NCBI GenBank assembly: GCA_947623455.1
Contig: OX392527.1
Location: 4,832,001 to 4,896,000 of the forward strand
Length of the DNA: 64,000 nt
From: Mimachlamys varia
Taxonomy: Eukaryota; Mollusca; Bivalvia; Pectinida; Pectinidae
Reading direction: 5' to 3'
Both the position numbers and the translations under genes were made by a program. Positions within the stretch are counted from its first letter, which is position 1. Every line of letters starts with the position of its first letter. The notes below the pieces were generated by a model. That model ran no database searches, was not told the origin of the DNA, and saw only the letters and a program-made list of their open reading frames with translations. This document shows positions 38,401-50,400 of the stretch, piece after piece.

Positions 38401-41400
38401 GGTGTGTAGGATTATGTAAACCACCTGTCTAATGAAGTTGTTTTGTATGTAGGTCACCCCCTACAGGTGTGTAGGAATGTGTAAACCACCTGTCTAATGA
38501 AGGTGTTTTGTATCTAGGTCACCCCCTACAGGTGTGTAGGGTAATGTAAACTACCTGTCTAATGAAGGTGTTTTGTATCTAGGTCACCCCCTACAGGTGT
38601 GTAGGATTGTGTGTAAACCACCTGTCTAATGAAAGTGTTTTGTATCTAGGTCACCCCCTACAGGTGTGTAGGATTGTGTGTAAACCACCTGTCTAATGAA
38701 GGTGTTTTGTATCTAGGTCACCCCCTACAAGTGTGTAGGATTATGTAAACCACCTGTCTAATGAAGGTGTTTTGTATCTAGGTCACCCCCTACAGGTGTG
38801 TAGGATTATGTAAACCACCTGTCTAATGAAGTTGTTTTGTATGTAGGTCACCCCCTACAGGTGTGTAGGAATGTGTAAACCACCTGTCTAATGAAGGTGT
38901 TTTGTATGTAGGTCACCCCCTACAGGTGTGTAGGAATGTGTAAACCACCTGTCTAATGAAGGTGTTTTGTATCTAGGTCACCCCTACAGGTGTGTAGGAA
39001 TGTGTCAACCACCTGTCTAATGAAGGTGTTTTGTATGTAGGTCACCCCCTACAGGTGTGTAGGAATGTGTAAACCACCTGTCTAATGAAGGTGTTTTGTA
39101 TCTAGGTCACCCCCTACAAGTGTGTAGGATTATGTAAACCACCTGTCTAATGAAGGTGTTTTGTATCTAGGTCACCCCCTACAGGTGTGTAGGATTATGT
39201 AAACCACCTGTCTAATGAAGTTGTTTTGTATGTAGGTCACCCCCTACAGGTGTGTAGGAATGTGTAAACCACCTGTCTAATGAAGGTGTTTTGTATCTAG
39301 GTCACCCCCTACAGGTGTGTAGGGTAATGTAAACTACCTGTCTAATGAAGGTGTTTTGTATCTAGGTCACCCCCTACAGGTGTGTAGGATTGTGTGTAAA
39401 CCACCTGTCTAATGAAAGTGTTTTGTATCTAGGTCACCCCCTACAGGTGTGTAGGATTGTGTGTAAACCACCTGTCTAATGAAGGTGTTTTGTATGTAGG
39501 TCACCCCCTACAGGTGTGTAGGAATGTGTAAACCACCTGTCTAATGAAGGTGTTTTGTATGTAGGTCACCCCCTACAGGTGTGTAGGAATGTGTAAACCA
39601 CCTGTCTAATGAAGGTGTTTTGTATCTAGGTCACCCCTACAGGTGTGTAGGAATGTGTAAACCACCTGTCTAATGAAGGTGTTTTGTATGTAGGTCACCC
39701 CCTACAGGTGTGTAGGAATGTGTAAACCACCTGTCTAATGAAGGTGTTTTGTATCTAGGTCACCCCTACAGGTGTGTAGGAATGTGTCAACCACCTGTCT
39801 AATGAAGGTGTTTTGTATGTAGGTCACCCCCTACAGGTGTGTAGGAATGTGTAAACCACCTGTCTAATGAAGGTGTTTTGTATCTAGGTCACCCCTACAG
39901 GTGTGTAGGATTGTGTGTAAACTACCTGTCTAATGAAGGTGTTTTGTATCTAGGTCACCCCCTACAGGTGTGTAGGAATGTGTAAACCACCTGTCTAATG
40001 AAAGTGTTTTGTATCTAGGTCACCCTCTACAGGTGTGTAGGAATATGTAAACCACCTATCTAATGAAGGTGTTTTGTATGTAGGTCACCCCCTACAGGTG
40101 TGTAGGAATGTGTAAACCACCTGTCTAATGAAGGTGTTTTGTATCTAGGTCACCCCCTACAGGTGTATAGGATTATGTTAACCACCTGTCTAATGAAGGT
40201 GTTTTGTATCTAGGTCACCCCCTACAGGTGTGTAGGATTATGTGTAAACCACCTGTCTAATGAAAGTGTTTTGTATCTAGGTCACCCTCTACAGGTGTGT
40301 AGGAATGTGTCAACCACCTGTCTAATGAAGGTGTTTTGTATGTAGGTCACCCCCTACAGGTGTGTAGGAATGTGTAAACCACCTGTCTAATGAAGGTGTT
40401 TTGTATCTAGGTCACCCCTACAGGTGTGTAGGATTGTGTGTAAACTACCTGTCTAATGAAGGTGTTTTGTATCTAGGTCACCCCCTACAGGTGTGTAGGA
40501 ATGTGTAAACCACCTGTCTAATGAAAGTGTTTTGTATCTAGGTCACCCTCTACAGGTGTGTAGGAATATGTAAACCACCTGTCTAATGAAGGTGTTTTGT
40601 ATGTAGGTCACCCCCTACAGGTGTGTAGGAATGTGTAAACCACCTGTCTAATGAAGGTGTTTTGTATCTAGGTCACCCCCTACAGGTGAGTCTGGCTGGT
40701 ACTGATGGAGGACAGACTGACGTCAACTCGTGTGCAGAAAACGTTCTCAATCAGGCGTGGACTTCGCCCCCTGTGCAAAGTAAGCACCACAAATTGCATT
40801 GTTAAGATAATTTTGGAAATTTCTTAGTAAAATCATCATATTTTTTTCATTCACCATAAATGAAAAGAGTTTCCATTGCATGATTTTTGTTTGTTTAATT
40901 AAGTTTGTTAAATAATTACTTGTAAGTTAAATTGATTTTTGTATAATCATGAATAAGGTCTATTTGCTGCTTTTATAACCTGTATTTCTTTATTTTTTGT
41001 ATTTCGATATGATGGCTATTGTTTTATTTTTAGCTTCTTACCTGTCAGCCGAAGGTCACACAAAGGTCAACATGATATTTAAGTCCTCGGAATACATACA
41101 GCTGACAAGACTCAGGATAAAGGTCACAAAAATTTCTAAATCTTCGTTAAGATTTGAATTTGTCAGTATTACTTTTGCATAATATTTAATTTGGAACTCA
41201 TTCCTTTTTGAAATCAGCAAGCGTTTTAGTTCACTTGGCTGAAGAAAAAAAATAACTTTTGCCTACTTTCAAAGCTACAGGGGTCAAATGTATCCAAAAC
41301 ATTTAAACGACACCATCTTAATTTCCCAAAAGGCCTTAGAGATTTGATATTTAGATAGAAGCCTCCTTGGAAGGAGCAGAACAATTTACAAACTTTGTAA

Positions 41401-44400
41401 AAATAAATCACTTTGTCCTACTTTCTTCACAGGGGTCAAATTTGTTAAGTCCTTCAAATGACTTCTTCTGAAATACTGAAATGCCATTTGGTTGGAAGCC
41501 TTTTTGGAAGAAACTTGCAAAGTTTTTCAGTAAAATATACCTTGACAATACCTTCAATGTCTCAGGGGTCAGATATGCTTAAGTTTAAATATGTTCTTTA
41601 AATTTTAATCAAAGATGTTAGACCACTTTAAAGTCACAAATGTGAGGTTAATACCAGGTAAGTGATGCAGGCCCATTTGGCCTCTTGTTATATTTGGAAT
41701 ACCTCAAGCTTGTGCTTGTAGATCCTATTTGAGTACACTTACGGTATGCATTTTTTTAAAAATATTTTCTGTATTCAGATAATTTTACACAAGAAATTTT
41801 GGATACACCTGAATGTTCCATTATCTGCCAAAAGAATTTTATTGTAGCTTTGAGATGAATTTTGTCAATATTTTAGGTTGTGAGTGGGATGAAGGGAGCA
41901 AGACGAGGCTTGGTGTTTGTCTATAGGGACAGGTAACTATTACCCCACCGTAAAACAGGAAATTTTTGCCAACTTTATTTTGCCCTCTCATGAAAAGATT
42001 TCAATTTGCCTTTTCCTGAATTCGCCCTCTCAAATGTAGAAAAAATATATATATATGGAACATGAGATGCAAGCCTATGGTTGGAAAAATATTCACCTTG
42101 TGTTAAATTCGCCCTTTAATTGTTGGACAAAAGGGGCAAACATTTAATGAGGGAGAATTTTTCCATTTTTACAGTATTTTCTACAGGGACAGGTGACAAT
42201 CACCATTGTTGAAAAATGAACAGGAAAGTCAAGGTGGATATAAACTGGTATAATACCAAACAACCATTGCTTTCAGACCCATTCATAAAACCTGAATTTC
42301 TTTATGTTGGAATAGAATATTGACATGAAAGACAAGAGCATAATTTTTATGCCCCTGTCCCTTCATGTCTCATGGTAATGTAACCAGCTTATTTAAATAA
42401 CTGCTGATCCGATTGTCATCAAACTTCGCATATGTAACAAGCTTGAATAACTAATTTCATATGGTTTCTCACAGATATTTCTAGTTGCTAGAATAAATGC
42501 TTCCTACTTATATGGTAGCCTGTTAAACTTCCTCCCATCCGTTGTCTGTTTTAGTCCTTAACATGAAGTTTTCCTTTGTCCATAGTTATGAAGGTTTCAT
42601 TTTAGTAACAACAACATCTAGTGATCATTGATCCTTCTTTTAGAAAATATAAAAAATGATTCTTTAAATTTAATCCAGCAAAGAGTTTGAGATAGCCAGC
42701 CATGTAGATTGGTTCCAGGCCTACGACAACTGGAGTAGGATTGACTACGAATTCTGTGTTCAAGTCAGGTCAGTATGGCAATGTAGATCTCACTTCACTG
42801 GTATGGTAGCCAGCAACACCTCCACAAAGTCATTATTGTGAATCAGGTTAACGATCTAATCTGTAGGCAGTGTGTGAGGCTTATTTCATTCCTGAGCCAG
42901 CTTTTATATGGTAATGCTATATTGTTAACAGAAAGTGGCTATAACGATTCTTATTAAATATAAGATAAAGTGTTGATGAGAATGTCTTGTTGATGCTTTA
43001 ATTATTGACTGTGGAATTTCCTGCTAGAAGAATCACTTGGTTACGTCGGATCAGTTAATCACCCAGTTTACTAGTGTAGTGATTGTGCTGTTACTGGACA
43101 CTGAGTTAGGTAGGACCTTTACTTCTGATACAGTATTTCACTTTCGCACAGAAATGCAAGGAAGGCTGGTAAACCTGACAACCCTGTGGCCTACTTCACA
43201 TTTGAAGATGACTGGTAAGTACAATACATGCTCCAAAAATTGATCTAATGCAAGACTTCTCTGTTACTTATAGTTACTCTTGTTTGTGTAAAAGAAACAT
43301 TTCGCAAGATCTCCCTTAATCTTGCTACTAGACACCTATCTATATATTGTGTTACGATAGGTCACACACACCTAGCTATATATTGTGTTACGATAGGTCA
43401 CACACACCTAGCTATATATTGTGTTAGATAGGTAACACACACCTAGCTATATATTGTGTTACGATAGGTAACACACACCTATCTATATATTGTGTTACGA
43501 TAGGTCACACACACCTAGCTATATATTGTGTTACGATAGGTCACACACACCTAGCTATATATTGTGTTATGATAGGTCACACACACCTATCTATATATTG
43601 TGTTACGATAGGTCACACACACCTATCTATATATTGTGTTAGATAGGTAACACACACCTAGCTATATATTGTGTTACGATAGGTCACACACACCTAGCTA
43701 TATATTGTGTTACAATAGGTCACACACACCTATCTTTATATTGTGTTATGATAGGTCACACACACCTATCTATATATTGTGTTACAATAGGTAACACACA
43801 CCTAGCTATATATTGTGTTACGATAGGTCACACACACCTATCTATATATTGTGTTACGATAGGTCACACACACCTATCTTTATATTGTGTTATGATAGGT
43901 CACACACACCTATCTATATATTGTGTTACGATAGGTCACACACACCTATCTATATATTGTGTTACGATAGGTCACACACACCTATCTATATATTGTGTTA
44001 TGATAGGTCACATACACCTATTTATATATTGTGTTACGATAGGTCACACACACCTAGCTATATATTGTGTTACGATAGGTCACACACACCTATCTATATA
44101 TTGTGTTATGATAGGTCACATACACCTATTTATATATTGTGTTACGATAGGTCACACACACCTAGCTATATATTGTGTTAGATAGGTCACACACACCTAG
44201 CTATATATTGTGTTACGATAGGTCACACACACCTAGCTATATATTGTGTTACAATAGGTCACACACACCTATCTATATATTGTGTTACAATAGGTCACAC
44301 ACACCTATCTATATATTGTGTTACAATAGGTCACACACACCTATCTATATATTGTGTTATGATAGGTCACACACACCTATTTATATATTGTGTTATGATA

Positions 44401-47400
44401 GGTCACACACACCTATCTATATATTGTGTTACGATAGGTCACACACACCTATCTATATATTGTGTTATGATAGGTCACACACACCTAGCTATATATTGTG
44501 TTACGATAGGTCACACACACCTATCTATATATTGTGTTATGATAGGTCACACACACCTATTTATATATTGTGTTAGATAGGTCACACACACCTATCTATA
44601 TATTGTGTTACGATAGGTCACACACACCTATCTATATATTGTGTTACGATAGGTCACACACACCTATCTATATATTGTGTTACGATAGGTCACACACACC
44701 TATCTATATATTGTGTTACGATAGGTCACACACACCTATCTATATATTGTGTTACGATAGGTCACACACACCTATCTATATATTGTGTTACGATAGGTCA
44801 CACACACCTAGCTATATATTGTGTTATGATAGGTCACACACACCTATCTATATATTGTGTTACGATAGGTCACACACACCTAGCTATATATTGTGTTAGA
44901 TAGGTCACACACACCTATTTATATATTGTGTTACGATAGGTCACACACACCTATCTATATATTGTGTTACAATAGGTCACACACACCTAGCTATATATTG
45001 TGTTAGATAGGTCACACACACCTAGCTATATATTGTGTTAGATAGGTCACACACACCTATTTATATATTGTGTTACAATAGGTCACACACACCTATTTAT
45101 ATATTGTGTTACAATAGGTCACACACACCTATCTATATATTGTGTTACGATAGGTCACACACACCTATCTATATATTGTGTTACGATAGGTCACACACAC
45201 CTAGCTATATATTGTGTTATGATAGGTCACACACACCTATTTATATATTGTGTTACAATAGGTCACACACACCTATTTATATATTGTGTTATGATAGGTC
45301 ACACACACCTATTTATATATTGTGTTACGATAGGTCACACACACCTATCTATATATTGTGTTACGATAGGTCACACACACCTAGCTATATATTGTGTTAC
45401 GATAGGTCACACACACCTATCTATATATTGTGTTACGATAGGTCACACACACCTAGCTATATATTGTGTTATGATAGGTCACACACACCTAGCTATATAT
45501 TGTGTTACGATAGGTCACACACACCTATCTTTATATTGTGTTATGATAGGTCACACACACCTAGCTATATATTGTGTTACAATAGGTCACACACACCTAT
45601 CTATATATTGTGTTAGATAGGTAACACACACCTAGCTATATATTGTGTTAGATAGGTCACACACACCTAGCTATATATTGTGTTAGATAGGTCACACACA
45701 CCTAGCTATATATTGTGTTAGATAGGTCACACACACCTAGCTATATATTGTGTTATGATAGGTCACACACACCTATCTATATATTGTGTTATGATAGGTC
45801 ACACACACCTAGCTATATATTGTGTTAGATAGGTCACACACACCTATCTATATATTATGTTACGATAGGTCACACACACCTATCTATATATTGTGTTACG
45901 ATAGGTCACACACACCTAGCTATATATTGTGTTACTCACTGCTACTCTCTTTCCTGTTGACAGTGATGAGGTAGAAATCCCTGTTTCTTGGCATCCAGTT
46001 GGTCAGGTGAGTCTGATTTTACACAGCTGTTTATCATAATTCTATTTCGAGGAATTAATCACCTTGTTGTGTTGTACTTACTGTAACTATCATGTATGAC
46101 CATTGGTTCCTTACACATCAGATTATCACGTCATTAAATGTTTAATGTGAAACTGTAATCAATCCCTGGGAAATATAAAAGATCGAATGGAGTTTGCAAT
46201 TGAATTTAACATGTTTAAGTGGTTAATCTGTTTGCAGTGTATATTGGTGAATTTTCTGGAATTTAACATGTAAGTGATTAATTGATCTGTTTGCAGTACA
46301 TACTGGTGAAGTTTCTGGAATTTAACATGTAAGTGATTAATTAATCTGTTTGCAGTACATATTGGTGAAGTTTCTGGAACCTAGACATGAGAGTGCGAAC
46401 AAGATTGGTATTATTGGGATTAAGTTCTACGGCTTCACCCGCAAGTCAGTTCTGGTGGAGGATAACGATTCAAAGGTAGGCACATACATTGGAATATATG
46501 CCAGCACTGATGCAAGCCACAAAGTGACAAAGTTCAAAAGTGATTTAAGTTTGTCATTACATGCTATATAATATTATAAGACTCTTTCATGACCAGAGGT
46601 GTAAGATAGGGAAATTCCACCCGAGGGGTTTTCAAATTTGGTAAAACCTGAGGCTTTGCCGAGGTTTTTGCCAAATTTGAAAATCCTGAAGTTGGAATTT
46701 CCCTATCTTACACCTTTGGTCATGAAAGAGTATTTTTCTCTCATTTCAACTACCTGAATAAGCTCAAAAACCATGAAAATACTTTTGACTCGCCACCATT
46801 TTGAAAATATCAAATTTTTCCTTGAATTTTTTTGACGAAAACAAATAATATAGCGAGATCGAGCATACCCCATATTTGCTGTTTGTGCAGAAAAAATAAT
46901 CTCAGCTTTCTAATGTACACGGTTAAAATATCGTGAAAGGTTTTAATTTCATCACGTCGCCATTTTTCTTTTTTCGGCATCAGATTTTACCGAACTCGTG
47001 ACGTCACGACATTGTTGCGCCATTGTGACGTCACACGGTGGCTGTATTGCATGGGTAGGTGTGTAATACAACCACAGCGATCATATGTGTATTGCCCTAG
47101 ACAGGCCAGTATTACACACCTAGAAATGAGAGAAATATTGATATTGAGATCTGTGATCTGTACAGGTACGACATGCTCCTAGCTCGGAGAGAACCTGTAC
47201 CAGCCTAGATGTTATATGATATATATTGATATTGAGATCTTTACAGGTACGACATGCTCCAAGCTGGGAGAGAGCCTGTACCAGCCTAGATGTTATATAA
47301 TATATAATGATATTGAGATCTGTGATCTGTACAGGTACGACATGTTCCTAGCTCGGAGAGAACCTGTACCAGCCTAGATGTTATATAATATATATTGATA

Positions 47401-50400
47401 TTGAGATCTGTGATCTGTACAGGTACGACATGCTCCAAGCTCGGAGAGAACCTGTACCAGCCTAGATGTTATATAATATATATTGATATTGAGATCTGTG
47501 ATCTGTACAGGTACGACATGCTCCAAGCTCAGAGAGAACCTGTACCAGCCTAGATGTTATATAATATATATTGATATTGAGATCTGTGATCTGTACAGGT
47601 ACGACATGCTCCAAGCTCAGAGAGAACCTGTACCAGCCTAGATGTTATACAGTGTGTGTTGGAATTTCTGGTGGATCTCTCACAAGATCAGGTGAGTGTG
47701 ACTATAACAGAATTAGGTGGATCTCTCACAAGATCAGGTGAGTGTGACTATAACAGAATTAGGTGGATCTCTCACAAGATCAGGTGAGTGTGACTATAAC
47801 AGAATTAGGTGGATCTCTCACAAGATCAGGTGAGTGTCACTATAACAGAATTAGGTGGATCTCTCACAAGATCAGGTTAGAATTAACCACATTGGCTGCA
47901 GGTGACCTATAACATATTAACAGTGCTGAGACGACAGGGGATATGACCAACTTTTGTGTCTCATAGATTAACTGAGACCTAAACACAAATCATTCATAGC
48001 AGAGCTGTCTCTTGACAAACATGAATTTTGCATTGACTTTTGTTTTTATACCCCGCCATGAAATCGGGGCGCGTATAGTGTTATCCATGTTTGTCCAGTC
48101 CCGTCGCATCGCGTCCCTTCCCATGGGAATGTAACCAGCTTATTTATATAACTACTGATCCGATTGTCATCAAACTTCGAATACATAATAAGCATGAAGA
48201 ACTAATTTCATATGGGGGCAGGGGGCATTTATGTTTCACAGATATTTCTAGTTTGCTTTATTTATATTACATTTCTTCTATGAATATGTATTTATAAAAC
48301 TACCATCTGTTCTTGTCAGTGATAATGAGCATTACAAGGATGATTTATTTCTATATTCACAACCAAAACTTGAACTTAATACATATATGTTGCATAATGA
48401 AGTTATTTCTTATACCTCATATGCACATGTATACAACACAATATTTTTGATGTAATAACTTATTAAAAAATACTTTTTATTTCATTGGATGTTTTAGTTA
48501 TTTCAGTTTGTTAAGATATTGTAATAAACATATTTTTTTTATGTTTGTTTTCCCAGGCATCGAAGCGAGGAATATCTGCAGGACGTCCCGAGTACCTGGA
48601 GTTTACCGACACACCTTTGGACACTATCTGGGAGCTGTATAACTCCTTCAGAGAACGGTCAGAATTATCATATCTTTATACCAAAACCTGTAATATAACA
48701 CTGTAGTATTGTACCTGTCTAGTAGGAATATCTGTGGGTCGTCTCAACAACACCTGTAATATAACACTGTAGTATTGTACCTGAGTAGTAATATCTGTGG
48801 GTCGGCCCAACAACACCTGTAATATAACACTGTAGTATTGTACCTGTCTAGTAGGAATATCTGTGGGTCGTCTCAACAACACCTGTAATATTACACTGTA
48901 GTATTGTACCTGTCTAGTAGTAATATCTGTGGGTCGGCCCAACAACACCTGTAATATAACACTGTAGTATTGTACCTGAGTAGTAATATCTGTGGGTCGG
49001 CCCAACAACACCTGTAATATAACAATGTAGTATTGTACCTGAGTAGTAATATCTGTGGGTCGGCCCAACAACACCTGTAATATAACACTGTAGTATTGTA
49101 CCTGTCTAGTAGTAATATCTGTGGGTCGTCCCAACAACACCTGTAATATAACACTGTAGTATTGTACATGTTTAGTAGGAATATCTGTGGGTCGTCTCAA
49201 CAACACCTGTAATATAACACTGTAGTATTGTACCTGTCTAGTAGGAATATCTGTGGGTCGTCTCAACAACACCTGTAATATAACACTGTATTATTGTAAC
49301 TGTCTAGTAGGAATATCTGTGGGTCGTCTCAACAACACCTGTAATATAACACTGTAGTATTGTACCTGTCTAGTAGGAATATCTGTGGGTCGTCTCAACA
49401 ACACCTGTAATATAACACTGTAGTATTGTACCTGAGTAGTAATATCTGTGGGTCGGCCCAACAACACCTGTAATATAACACTGTAGTATTGTACCTGTCT
49501 AGTAGTAATATCTGTGGGTCGTCCCAACAACACCTGTAATATAACACTGTAGTATTGTACCTGTTTAGTAGGAATATCTGTGGGTCGTCTCAACAACACC
49601 TGTAATATAACACTGTAGTATTGTACCTGTCTAGTAGGAATATCTGTGGGTCGTCTCAACAACACCTGTAATATAACACTGTAGTATTGTACCTGTCTAG
49701 TAGGAATATCTGTGGGTCGTCTCAACAACACCTGTAATATAACACTGTAGTATTGTACCTGTCTAGTAGGAATATCTGTGGGTCGTCTCAACAACACCTG
49801 TAATATAACACTGTAGTATTGTACCTGTCTAGTAGTAATATCTGTGGGTCGTCCCAACAACACCTTTAATATAACACTGTAGTATTGTACCTGTCAAGTA
49901 GTAATATCTGTGGGTCGTCCCAACAACACCTTTAATATAACACTGTAGTATTGTACCTGTCTAGTAGGAATATATGTGGGTCGTCTCAACAACACCTGTA
50001 ATATTACACTGTAGTATTGTACCTGAGTAGTAATATCTGTGGGTCGGCCCAACAACACCTGTAATATAACACTGTAGTATTGTACCTGTCTAGTAGGAAT
50101 ATCTGTGGGTCGTCTCAACAACACCTGTAATATTACACTGTAGTATTGTACCTGTCTAGTAGTAATATCTGTGGGTCGTCCCAACAACACCTGTAATATA
50201 ACACTGTAGTATTGTACCTGAGTAGTAATATCTGTGGGTCGGCCCAACAACACCTGTAATATAACACTGTAGTATTGTACCTATCTAGTAGGAATATCTG
50301 TGGGTCGTCTCAACAACACCTGTAATATTACACTGTAGTATTGTACCTGAGTAGTAATATCTGTGGGTCGTCCCAACAACACCTGTATTATAACACTGTA

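Noticed and set aside
43748..45620. Plus-strand ORFs of YDRSHTPIYILC and IGHTHLSIYCV repeats
   Set aside because: They lie in an intronic 36-bp minisatellite and are interrupted by shorter AGAT units. No link to ZZEF1 exons preserves frame.
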